From NCBI GenBank assembly GCA_026693085.1, contig JAPLNB010000217.1, forward strand, positions 1-39,915: a stretch of DNA of 39,915 nucleotides, read 5' to 3'. The stretch comes from Planctomycetota bacterium (GTDB taxonomy: Bacteria > Planctomycetota > Phycisphaerae > Tepidisphaerales > Tepidisphaeraceae). Below the pieces are notes generated by a model that saw only the letters and a program-made list of their open reading frames with translations, had not been told where the DNA came from and searched no databases. Below, in pieces: positions 30,618 to 38,193 of the stretch. The first letter of the stretch is position 1. Each line of letters starts with the position of its first letter. Made by a program: the position numbers and the translations under genes.

Positions 30618-32045
30618 TCACTCGATGCCGTTGGCGCCGAAATAAAGCTTGGCGCCGGTCTGCACTGCGTGTATTGGGGCCTTGCGCTGGCGAAGCTGCT
30701 CGGCGGTCGTGGCGTAGAGCGGCGAGATCTCGATGGCCGCGTCGGGCTTACCGTTCTTCATCGTCACAGTCACGCCGGCTTCCGTCAGCCACCTGGCCGC
30801 CCGCCGAATCTGGTCCCGGCGGCATGTGGCGGGCGAATCGGATCCCTTGTCCTTCTTGACGGGGGAGAATTCCTCCGCTCGCTCCGTCGTGTACACGATC
30901 GGGTTCTGGGCCAGCGGAATTGCGTCGAACACAAACTGTTCCAGCTTCACGGCATTGAGCGTATCGGGATTGATCGATTTCCCGGCCTCATCGACGTAGG
31001 GCACTTTCTTCTCGGCCCGATGCCACGGCAGGCGAAGCTGTCCGCCGGTGTTCAGCCGCTCCACGAAGGAGACCCGCAATGCATGGATCGCAATGGAGCC
31101 GGCGTCAAGACGCAGCGAACCGTCCGCGTTTCTCTGGGTGGCCAGTTTTCTCGGCAGATCGCTGTACTCGATCACCTGCAAGACACCGTCGCCCATGACG
31201 AAATTGCCGACTTTCTCCAGTGGGCGCGACTTCGGGATCGTCTTGCTGCTCATCTCGCTGCAAGTCAGATCGTGCAGGCCCAGGAACAGCGCATCAATGC
31301 AATGCACCATGGGGTTGTCCACCTGGAAATAGGATAGATGCTCGACTCCACGGCAGCGCATATCGGCCAAGGCGCCGCTCTTGTGCAGGGCGCGCAGACT
31401 TCCGCCGTGTCCGTCCGGGCTCAGAGCCAATGAGTCTCTCTTGGCAAGGAGCAGTGTGCCATCCATCGCGAAGGCCGGCATCATGCCCTGCTGGAAGAAA
31501 AAGATGTTCTTCTCGTCGTATCCAAAAAACATGTGCTTGGTGAAGAAGCTCCGCGTCGGGCCGTCGTTCATGTCGCTGGTCATGATGTACCAGGGGATCG
31601 GGCGGCCGAAATCCCGCGAATGCGCCAGTAATTGCTCGGCGAAGACCTGGAATAAAGGTTTATTCTTGACGGGCGTGATTGGATACTCGCCCTTGGGGCC
31701 GTCGTATCCGAGGCGAGTTCCCTGGCCGCCGGCGACCAGGAACGCCCCGATCTTGCCCTCCCTGAGCATCTGCTGGCCACGCTGTAGAGCCCGCCTGTAA
31801 AGCTCCTTCTGTTTCCCGTCCGGCCGCCGAGGGTAGACCTGCACTGGCTGGATGTCTTTGGGCAGTGCCGCCGGTGGTTTGTTTCTCACGTACCCGTCGG
31901 CCAACTGCGCAACGAGCCTCAGATCCAACGCCGCGACCTGACCTGCCAACTTCTTCTGACCGGCGGGGTCCAACTGGCTCCAGAACTGAAGCACCTGTTC
32001 CTGCCCGGCCGAGGCAAGCTCCCGAATCAGCGATGCTGAATTCAT
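30618..32045 (-). CDS. UDP-N-acetylhexosamine / UDP-sugar pyrophosphorylase (UDPGP family)
   Basis: The 475-residue enzyme makes a UDP-sugar from UTP and a sugar 1-phosphate. The nucleotide-binding motif is AGGQGTRLGYDGPKGEYP (residues 105-122), then VIEYSDLP, FQVDNPMVHCIDALFLG (metal Asp) and TLNAVKLEQFVFDAIP, typical of the eukaryote-like UAP1/AGX branch rather than GlmU. The Gly-rich SPDGHGG loop is also of this branch. The ATG at 32045 has GGGAGAA upstream. It is convergent with the FGGY kinase. Which sugar it uses (GlcNAc, GalNAc or glucose) cannot be told by eye. Confidence 0.85.
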   Translation of the reverse strand: MNSASLIRELASAGQEQVLQFWSQLDPAGQKKLAGQVAALDLRLVAQLADGYVRNKPPAALPKDIQPVQVYPRRPDGKQKELYRRALQRGQQMLREGKIGAFLVAGGQGTRLGYDGPKGEYPITPVKNKPLFQVFAEQLLAHSRDFGRPIPWYIMTSDMNDGPTRSFFTKHMFFGYDEKNIFFFQQGMMPAFAMDGTLLLAKRDSLALSPDGHGGSLRALHKSGALADMRCRGVEHLSYFQVDNPMVHCIDALFLGLHDLTCSEMSSKTIPKSRPLEKVGNFVMGDGVLQVIEYSDLPRKLATQRNADGSLRLDAGSIAIHALRVSFVERLNTGGQLRLPWHRAEKKVPYVDEAGKSINPDTLNAVKLEQFVFDAIPLAQNPIVYTTERAEEFSPVKKDKGSDSPATCRRDQIRRAARWLTEAGVTVTMKNGKPDAAIEISPLYATTAEQLRQRKAPIHAVQTGAKLYFGANGIE

Positions 32046-32175
32046 GCGGCGTTCTCCCAAAAAAAGAGCCTCTCCTGTATCCAAACACTCCTATTTTAGC
32101 AACTACCATTCAAGTGTGAGCCTGATTCGCTCAAACGGGTGCTATGCCACCACGCCAATTGCGTTTGATGGAATC

Positions 32176-32802
32176 TCATGCCAAAAGGACCTTGAGGAGG
32201 TAGTCGTTATCCCATCCACCGTTTTGTCGCTTGATCCCGATCCCCGTCTTCTGCCTCTTCTCCTGCTTCACCAGATTCAGGCCCATCCGACACCGCCGGC
32301 TGAAATTCTCGGCCCCGTGGCCCTGGCGAATCCGCCGCTCATCTTCCCGAAAACTCAGGTCCAATGGCCAGTGCCAATTGTTCGCCACACTCCCGCGCCC
32401 GCGAACGCACTTGGCCAGTCGCTTGGCCTGGGTCCGCCGATCCAGCAAACTGATGTCATAGTGCCGCTCGATGCTGCACCGCTCGATGCCGTGGGGCAGG
32501 TCCAGAAAAGTTCGCAGCCAGGCGCGCTTGGCCCTGCCATACTGGGCCATGGCGGCCCAGCCGTCGGCCCCACAGATCACCGCGAACAGGGCGATGGTGA
32601 GGGCATCGATCCGTTTGTGGCGGCGGTTGGCGGCACGCGGATCAGGCATCTGTTCAAAGGCGCGGGGAAACTTCGCGGTCGCTTGGGTATCCATGCCAAA
32701 GCGCTTTTCCAAAGTCAGAGGTTCAGGCCGTTCCACGCGACGCTTTGCAGCCGATGAGTCGTAACTTACCTCCCCCCGTGCGCGTTTCCGTGCTGTAGCC
32801 AC
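32176..32802 (-). pseudogene. ISAs1-family transposase with in-frame internal deletion
   Basis: The 208-residue frame joins the two ends of an ISAs1-type transposase. The N-terminal piece reads FEQMPDPRAANRRHKRIDAL, ALFAVICGADGW and WLRTFLDLPHGI. The C-terminal piece reads ERHYDISL, VANNWHWPLDLSFREDERRI and WDNDYLLKVLL. Full-length members are about 370-380 residues; the catalytic core between LPHGIE and ERHYDIS (roughly 170-200 residues) is gone. The frame is still open, which is unusual. Terminal repeats were not identified with confidence. The likely old start is the internal Met of MDTQATAKFPRAF (about 32694). Confidence 0.75.
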
Positions 32803-32984
32803 CGTATTGAAACGTCGTTTTTCGATTTCACGCGTCAGTCTCAGACCTCCTGATCTCAGCGGCGGGGCGTTGGGATGCGGAAAGTGAGGAAAACGCCGGA
32901 CATGTCAACGGAGTGAGGGGGTTGGGGCGTGGTGGATGGAGGGGGCGAGAAACGGGAATATGAATGATACGCTGATGGGCCAGC

Positions 32985-33300
32985 TTGGAGGACCAGGGCC
33001 CAGCGTGTATTGCCGATTGTGCCCGCGGGCAGCGGGTGTTCAGCCGGGGTTACTTCCTGGAGGACCTGAACGACGATGGGGTGATCAATGCCGATGACTA
33101 CTCCATCATGGACTCCGCCCTGATCACCCAGAACGGCTTGGCGGACCTGAATGGCGATGGCGTGGTGGACAGCAGCGACACGGCCCTGCTGGACGCGGCG
33201 TACACCGCAGGCAAGAGCCTGCCGGCGATCAACACCGCTGATATCGCAAAGACCAGGGCAGTGTGCCGGCGTTTCATCGTGCCTCCCGGTGGATGGTCTT
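32985..33300 (+). pseudogene. fragment of a dockerin-containing secreted protein
   Basis: The frame from about 32985 encodes two dockerin-type calcium loops: DLNDDGVINADDYSIMD (about 33064-33114) and DLNGDGVVDSSDTALLDAAY (about 33145-33204). Dockerin pairs usually sit at the end of large secreted planctomycete proteins. There is no credible start, signal peptide or upstream domain, and the frame runs on into the antisense of the next gene. It is therefore probably a remnant. A frameshifted longer gene upstream was not found. Confidence 0.5.
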
Positions 33301-33834
33301 CCCGCATTCCGGGCATCTTTCCTTGCTTGCCCGAAGGTCGTAGGCGCAGGTGGGACAGAGGCCGAGGCGGAGCCGTCGCATCCGACGGATGGGGAAATGA
33401 CACCAAACCACGCAAGGCATGAGCAGGATCGTGACGATAGCAGCAAAGCGAATCGGGATGGATGTCCGGCTGACCACCGTCAGCGGAGTGATGCCGACAC
33501 TGGCATCGATGACACCTTCATGTTCGTCCGCCCACGGCGCGTCCCCTCGGTCGTGGGAGATTCTGAGGCCGCCCCATTCATCGTCTTGGTTCCTAAGCCA
33601 TTCTTCGTTGTCGGCATCCTGTGGATTGCCACCACGGACGAACTCAAAGCGGACAGTGAGGAATCCGCGGACGGATAGCATCGACCATCGGTGATGGCTG
33701 TATGGCTTTTCTGGAGGACTGGTCCACTGGTATGTAAGGCAGTCGGGAGTGTAATAGGTGCGTATCCACATTCCCACCGCCGCCATGCACAGCATGAGCG
33801 ACAGGGCGGAGAGGATGGTGAAAAGGCGGCGCAT
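33274..33834 (-). CDS. membrane protein with C-terminal zinc ribbon
   Basis: The 186-residue protein has an N-terminal membrane helix (LFTILSALSLMLCMAAVGMWI), an extracytoplasmic part of about 100 residues, a second helix (FAAIVTILLMPCVVWCHF, about 131-148), and a short cytoplasmic tail RLRLGLCPTCAYDLRASKERCPECG with two CxxC pairs forming a zinc ribbon. This architecture is frequent in planctomycetes, often in several copies, and has no assigned function. It is 15 nt downstream of a small membrane-protein gene in the same direction. Confidence 0.72.
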   Translation of the reverse strand: MRRLFTILSALSLMLCMAAVGMWIRTYYTPDCLTYQWTSPPEKPYSHHRWSMLSVRGFLTVRFEFVRGGNPQDADNEEWLRNQDDEWGGLRISHDRGDAPWADEHEGVIDASVGITPLTVVSRTSIPIRFAAIVTILLMPCVVWCHFPIRRMRRLRLGLCPTCAYDLRASKERCPECGKTIHREAR

Positions 33835-33849
33835 TGTGAGACTCGCAGG

Positions 33850-34038
33850 TCACCGACGCCAAAGCTCATCATCAAGCGATTTGAGCCATGCTCGAAATTC
33901 TTGCACTTCGTGATTGAGATGTCGCATAGTCCGCCGCAGCACAGTTGAGCGAGGCAGCAGCGCAATCGCTAAGAGCAAGCCTATCAGCGCGGCCGCCAAG
34001 ACATGCACCGCGCGAATCGTGGAGAGGAGCAAAGGCAT
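33850..34038 (-). CDS. small single-pass membrane protein
   Basis: The 62-residue protein has one hydrophobic helix (VHVLAAALIGLLLAIALLP, about residues 11-29) and a charged C-terminal part (RRTMRHLNHEVQEFRAWLKS). No family was recognised. It lies 15 nt upstream of the zinc-ribbon membrane protein and may be co-transcribed. Its shortness leaves some doubt that it is real. Confidence 0.5.
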   Translation of the reverse strand: MPLLLSTIRAVHVLAAALIGLLLAIALLPRSTVLRRTMRHLNHEVQEFRAWLKSLDDELWRR

Positions 34039-34093
34039 CGTCTGGCATTATAGCATGGTATCACTTGGCGCAGGATCGATGGGGCGAGGGGTT

Positions 34094-34717
34094 TTACGTG
34101 CGAGGGATGACGGTCATGCTCTTGGGATAGGTTGGGCAATCGTGCTGGCAGACGCCGCAGCCGATGCAGCCGCCGTCGATCAGCTCGATGCGGCCTTCGC
34201 GAAGGAGGATGGCGGTGGAACCCAGCGGACAGTGGTCAACGCAGATCGTGCAGCTTCCGCCGTCGCGGCGGAGACAGGTGTCCTCGTGCCAGAGGGCGAA
34301 GCCCATGCGGACGCTCTCGCGGGTGGTGGGGACCAGGGCGCCGGTGGGACAGACAGTGGTGCACGCGAGGTTCTCGCAGACGACGCAGGCTTGTTCGTCT
34401 GGTTCGATATACGGGGCGCCTCTGGCCTTGTAGGCGGAGGGGTCCATTTTGATGGCCTGCACGGGGCAGACGCGGACGCATTCGCCGCTGCGGTGGCACA
34501 TGTCGGGGAAAAGCGATTCGGAGACGGCGCCGGGTGGGCGAAGCCAAGTCTGCGGAGCGGCAGGGGCAGACGGGGGCTTTGACACGAGATTCTCCAAGTC
34601 GCTGATCTGCTTGGCGGCGTCGGCAAACTTCTCGATGGCTGAGCCAAGGGGGCGCAGAATCTCACGAAGGCCCTCGCGGAAGAAACGGCGGCGATTCATT
34701 GGACGTTCGTCAGGCAT
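34094..34717 (-). CDS. four-cluster ferredoxin-type Fe-S protein (NapG/MauM-like)
   Basis: The 207-residue protein has four cysteine clusters: CHRSGECVRVCP, CVVCENLACTTVCP, CTICVDHCP and CIGCGVCQHDCP, consistent with up to four 4Fe-4S centres for electron transfer. The N terminus has a twin-arginine-like NRRRFFREGL, but the hydrophobic stretch needed for a Tat signal is missing (it runs into LREILRPLGS). NapG and MauM relatives pass electrons from membrane quinol to periplasmic enzymes. ATG at 34717 or 34699 are both possible; the latter begins at the RR motif. A heptamer array lies 7 nt upstream. Confidence 0.82.
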   Translation of the reverse strand: MPDERPMNRRRFFREGLREILRPLGSAIEKFADAAKQISDLENLVSKPPSAPAAPQTWLRPPGAVSESLFPDMCHRSGECVRVCPVQAIKMDPSAYKARGAPYIEPDEQACVVCENLACTTVCPTGALVPTTRESVRMGFALWHEDTCLRRDGGSCTICVDHCPLGSTAILLREGRIELIDGGCIGCGVCQHDCPTYPKSMTVIPRT

Positions 34718-34724
34718 ATGGATC

Positions 34725-34759
34725 AGTTGTTAGTTGCCAGTCGCCAGGTACCAGTGGGG
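34725..34759. repeat. degenerate heptamer tandem repeat (AGTTGCC type)
   Basis: Five 7-bp units: AGTTGTT, AGTTGCC, AGTCGCC, AGGTACC, AGTGGGG. It ends 7 nt upstream of the ferredoxin-type gene's ATG and shares its unit with the array at 4722-4749. Confidence 0.7.
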
Positions 34760-34810
34760 GACCGGGGAGGCTGCGTCTCACGAGCAATATAATCACTACG
34801 GCCTGAATAA

Positions 34811-35455
34811 CTACGGCTTGGCAGTGGGTTGGGTTGTGGCGGGGGGCAAGGTGACGCGGATATCTTTGATGGCGGAGAATGTTCGGCCGGTCAGCTCGTC
34901 GCGGAAGCCGACTTTGACGGTGGTTTCGGAGTGGCGGGGGATGGTTTGCCAAGAGGGGGTAAGGACGAAGGCGTGAAGGGGGCCGAGGCTTCGCCAAGCG
35001 TCTTTGAGTGCGGCGGGATCGAAGACCCAGCGGCCGATGCGGTTGTCGAGGGGCATGGCCAGATCGTAGGCTTCGACGGTAACCTGGCCGGTGGCCTTGA
35101 TGGGGTCGCCGTTTTCATCGAGGGGGGTGAAGTAGATTCGCAGGCCTTGATCGCCGGGCTTATCGGGGTTGGGGTTGTAGCCGCCGGTCTGGCGGCCAAG
35201 CTCGATGCTGTGCACGGTGAACATCTGGTTGAGGCGGGATTGGGGGAGCGTGGGGAGGGAGGAGCCGGGCTGCCGCTCGAGGGTCGCGATACGGGCAAGG
35301 TGGGCGTTGTTCTGCTGGCGGAGGGAGTCGATCCTGGCATTGAGCTGTTGGTTCTCCTTGCGGAGTTGGATGGTGACGGGATTGGGTTTGGCGCAACCAG
35401 TGAACAGCAGAGCGAGGGAACAGTTGAGCAGGAGGATGGCGGCGAAGCGGCTCAT
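34811..35455 (-). CDS. lipoprotein with coiled-coil segment, unknown function
   Basis: The 214-residue protein has a lipoprotein signal peptide (MSRFAAILLLNCSLALLFTGC, lipobox LFTGC). A coiled coil follows (IQLRKENQQLNARIDSLRQQ, about residues 29-48), then a beta-rich domain (about 75-205) with GLRIYFTPLDENGDPI and TTVKVGFRDELTGRTF, and a Thr/Pro-rich tail. It is probably an envelope protein held to a membrane by lipid. No family was recognised. It starts 9 nt after the stop of the upstream clpP gene, so co-transcription is likely. Confidence 0.72.
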   Translation of the reverse strand: MSRFAAILLLNCSLALLFTGCAKPNPVTIQLRKENQQLNARIDSLRQQNNAHLARIATLERQPGSSLPTLPQSRLNQMFTVHSIELGRQTGGYNPNPDKPGDQGLRIYFTPLDENGDPIKATGQVTVEAYDLAMPLDNRIGRWVFDPAALKDAWRSLGPLHAFVLTPSWQTIPRHSETTVKVGFRDELTGRTFSAIKDIRVTLPPATTQPTAKP

Positions 35456-35464
35456 TCGTGGGGG

Positions 35465-36109
35465 TCAGTCTTTGTCAGGGGTGTTTTCGGGTTCTGAGTG
35501 GTGTTGGGCGACTTCCGGGGCGCGGTCGATGGTGCGGTCGGCGCAGCCATAGGCGACGGCTTCGTCGGCGAAGAGCCACTTGTTGCGGTCGAAATCGCGG
35601 TGGATGGTTTCGGGGGATTTGCCGGTGTAGTCGGACATGAGTTTATAGAGGCGGTCGCGGAGGCGGAGCATGTGCTGGGACTCGATGCCGAGGTCCGTGG
35701 CGGAGCCCTGAAGGACGCCGCCGATCAGGGGTTGGTGGAGCATGATCTGGGCGTTCGGGAGGCAAGAGCGTTTGCCCTTGGTGCCTGCGGAGAGGAGGCA
35801 GGCGCCCATCGAGGCAGCCATGCCGATGCAGGTGGTGGCGACATCGCAGCGGAGGAATCGCATGGTGTCGATGATGCCGAGGCCGGCGGAGATGGACCCG
35901 CCGGGGGAGTTGATGTACATCTGGATGTCGGACTTGGGGTCGTCGTTGGCGAGGAAGAGAAGTTGTGCGACGACGACGTTGGCCAATTCGTCGGAGATGA
36001 CGCCGCCGACCATGATGATGCGGTCTTTGAGGAGGCGGGAGTAGATGTCGTAGGCGCGTTCGCCGCGGCCGGTTTTCTCGATAACGATGGGGATGAGGTA
36101 TTCGCTCAT
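35465..36109 (-). CDS. clpP: ATP-dependent Clp protease proteolytic subunit
   Basis: The 214-residue serine protease forms a barrel that degrades proteins fed by ClpX or ClpA-type unfoldases. The triad is complete: Ser100 in GMAASMG, His125 in MLHQPL, and Asp172 in RDFDRNKW. MYINSPGGSISAGL and the rest are canonical. It lies downstream of a second, divergent clpP, with a 7-bp repeat in the 46-nt gap. No clpX or tig gene is in the window. Confidence 0.93.
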   Translation of the reverse strand: MSEYLIPIVIEKTGRGERAYDIYSRLLKDRIIMVGGVISDELANVVVAQLLFLANDDPKSDIQMYINSPGGSISAGLGIIDTMRFLRCDVATTCIGMAASMGACLLSAGTKGKRSCLPNAQIMLHQPLIGGVLQGSATDLGIESQHMLRLRDRLYKLMSDYTGKSPETIHRDFDRNKWLFADEAVAYGCADRTIDRAPEVAQHHSEPENTPDKD

Positions 36110-36113
36110 GTTT

Positions 36114-36148
36114 TGTGCTCAGTGCTAAGTGCTCAGTGCCGGGTGCGG
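36114..36148. repeat. degenerate heptamer tandem repeat (AGTGCTC type)
   Basis: Five 7-bp units: TGTGCTC, AGTGCTA, AGTGCTC, AGTGCCG, GGTGCGG. It fills most of the gap between the two clpP genes, 4 nt before the start codon of the second. Confidence 0.75.
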
Positions 36149-36155
36149 GGTAGAC

Positions 36156-36899
36156 TCATTTGGGCTTCGGTTCGGTGGACTTGGCGAGGGTTTCTTCGCC
36201 GAGGATTTCGTCGCAGACGCCGTAGGCGACGGAGGCCTTGGCGTCGAAGAAGCGGTCGCGCTCGCTGTCTTCGCGGATGCGGTCGGCGGTCTGTCCGGTG
36301 CAGGTGGACATGATGTTGATGAGGGTCTCCTTGGTCTTGAGGATTTCCTCGGCTTGGATCTCGATGTCGGCAGCCTGGCCGTAGACGCCCCCGAACGGCT
36401 GGTGGATCATGACCTTGGCGTTGGGGAGGATGAAGCGTTTGCCTTTTTTGCCGGCCATGAAGACGATGGCGCCGCCGCTTTCGGCGCGGCCAATGCAGTA
36501 GGTGGCGATATCGCAGGAGAGGAATCGCATGATATCGTAGATGGCAAGGGTGTCATCGACGACACCGCCTGGGGAGTTGATGTAGAGGTTGATCTCGGCA
36601 TCGCGTTTGACGCTCTGAAGATAGAGCAGCCGCATGATGACGTTGGAGGCGCTGACGTGATTGATATCACCGACCAGGAAGACCACGCGGTTTTCCAGCA
36701 GCATCTCGTCGATGGTCATCTCTCGGTAGCGCATGTAGCCGCCAGGGCTGGGGGCGCCGGGCATGCCGACTGGCGAGGCGACTGGTGTGACGGGTCGGGT
36801 GGGCATGGCCAGAGCCGGGAGCCCGGATTGAGCGACAAGGTGATCGCAGGCCCCCGAGATGGAGCGCGGGTCGAGGTTGCTGTAATTCGGTTCGTGCAT
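36156..36899 (-). CDS. clpP: divergent ClpP-family serine protease with N-terminal extension
   Basis: The 247-residue ClpP paralogue has an extra N-terminal region of about 55 residues rich in Pro, Ala and Gly, followed by YREMTIDEMLLENRVVFLVG. The catalytic residues remain (Ser141 in GRAESGG, His166 in MIHQPFGG, Asp211 in EDSERDRF), but the loop around Ser is changed from the usual Q-A-A-S-M. ATG 36899 is chosen because GAGGAG lies 7 nt upstream; an ATG at 36911 overlaps that site. It may form a mixed barrel with the downstream ClpP, as in other two-ClpP bacteria. A TTGACG/TAACAT promoter precedes it. Confidence 0.9.
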   Translation of the reverse strand: MHEPNYSNLDPRSISGACDHLVAQSGLPALAMPTRPVTPVASPVGMPGAPSPGGYMRYREMTIDEMLLENRVVFLVGDINHVSASNVIMRLLYLQSVKRDAEINLYINSPGGVVDDTLAIYDIMRFLSCDIATYCIGRAESGGAIVFMAGKKGKRFILPNAKVMIHQPFGGVYGQAADIEIQAEEILKTKETLINIMSTCTGQTADRIREDSERDRFFDAKASVAYGVCDEILGEETLAKSTEPKPK

Positions 36900-36930
36900 G
36901 CATCTCCTCATTCAGGTCTTCTGGTTGGCG

Positions 36931-36959
36931 ATGTTACGCGTGTTGGCCGACAGCGTCAA
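36931..36959 (-). promoter_or_regulatory. sigma-70 promoter of the clpP pair
   Basis: Minus strand: TTGACG (36959-36954), 17 nt, TAACAT (36936-36931), starting transcription near 36924, about 25 nt before the ATG at 36899. It overlaps the last codons of the DUF89 gene. Confidence 0.5.
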
Positions 36960-38017
36960 TCTGGGGTGTTCTGACGGAACCGGCAGGCCAGATCAAAGGC
37001 CTTGCCCCCCAACTGTGAGGCAATCCACGCATCTTTAACCATGGCGATGTTAAGTGAATCACAGGTCAAGTCAACGTCGGTGTTGCTTTCGACCCCGCGA
37101 CCCATGCCTTCGAGGACGACCAGATCGGCGTCGGCGGAAGCGTCGTTGAGTTCGTCGGAGACCTGCGACAGGTCAATCAGCGGCTCGGCCGTGCCGGTGC
37201 TGGCGAACGTGATGGGAAGCGACCCGAGAGAGGCTTCGGCGTCGAGGATGCGTGGCCACCAGGTTCGCACGTCGTGGATGGACATGTCGTTGAGGGTGGG
37301 TTGCTCGTTGGCGGCGAGGACGACATGGGTGCCGCGTTTGGCCAACCATCGCCCGAAGCAGAGGACGCCAAGGAGGAAGTCGCTGCCGGCGTTGTCGATG
37401 AAGATGACAGCTTTGTGATGAGGGTCACGAAGCAGGCGGGCGGCTAGAGCATCGAAATCGTCGATCAGCCAAGGCCTGGGTGAGAGGCGGGAGCGGATGT
37501 GGAAGAAATCGAGGCCGTTCTCCTGGTAGGCTTTGGCGGTCGCTTCGACGCCCATGTCGAAGATGTTGCCGGCGAAGACGCCTTCGATGACGGCGCAGAT
37601 CTGGTCGCGGCCGGTCAATGAGTCGAGTTGGCGGCAAACTTTGGGGAGCAGGGGCAGCATTTTGCCGTTTTCGCGGGTCTTCCAGTCCATGAAAGGGTCA
37701 ACGAAGCCGGCCTGGCGGAGGAACTCGTCCCGCCAGGCGTCAAACGTGAGGATGGTGACCCGGCCGAAGTCGTTGGGGTGGTCGGCGAAGGTTTGGAGCC
37801 GGGCGTTGAAGGCGGCCCGAAATTGGTCGGCGCGGGCGGACGCGGATGCGAGGGATTCGCCCCGGGCGGTCGCGGACTCGATGCCGAGGGAGACGGACGT
37901 GTTCATCTGTTTCTTGAAGAACTCGATCCAGTAGGCCCGCGCGGCGGCGTCGGCGGCGAGGTCCCAGCGGCAGGCAACATAATGAGCGGGGTCGGCGAGT
38001 TTGATGAAGGGAGTCAT
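36956..38017 (-). CDS. DUF89 / ARMT1-like damage-control phosphatase
   Basis: The 353-residue protein has the DUF89 fold seen in the human pantothenate-kinase-4 C-terminal domain and yeast YMR027W. Key segments are EGVFAGNIFDMG (around residue 146), VIFIDNAGSDFLLGV (about 207-221, metal-binding Asp/Asn) and VVLEGMGRGVESN (about 297-309). Members are metal-dependent phosphatases that remove harmful sugar-phosphate or pantetheine-phosphate by-products; this one's substrate is unknown. It is followed in the same direction by the clpP pair but that has its own promoter. Confidence 0.82.
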   Translation of the reverse strand: MTPFIKLADPAHYVACRWDLAADAAARAYWIEFFKKQMNTSVSLGIESATARGESLASASARADQFRAAFNARLQTFADHPNDFGRVTILTFDAWRDEFLRQAGFVDPFMDWKTRENGKMLPLLPKVCRQLDSLTGRDQICAVIEGVFAGNIFDMGVEATAKAYQENGLDFFHIRSRLSPRPWLIDDFDALAARLLRDPHHKAVIFIDNAGSDFLLGVLCFGRWLAKRGTHVVLAANEQPTLNDMSIHDVRTWWPRILDAEASLGSLPITFASTGTAEPLIDLSQVSDELNDASADADLVVLEGMGRGVESNTDVDLTCDSLNIAMVKDAWIASQLGGKAFDLACRFRQNTPD

Positions 38018-38019
38018 GG

Positions 38020-38047
38020 GTCAGTAGTCGTCAGCAGCCAGAAGTTG
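38020..38047. repeat. weak heptamer-like repeat upstream of the DUF89 gene
   Basis: About four imperfect 7-bp units (CAGTAGT, CGTCAGC, AGCCAGA, AGTTGAT) lie just upstream of the ATG at 38017. It is listed because of its position; as a repeat it is weak. Confidence 0.25.
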
Positions 38048-38193
38048 ATCCGGTCATAGGAGGAGGAATGCTATAACAAAAACGGGCGAGGGGAAGGGCA
38101 AAAAGGGAAAAGGATGAGACACTTCCGCCACAACCGGCAAGGCGCCAAGGCGTAGTAAGAGTGCGTATTGTGCGAGAATGAGGTGATTACTGC

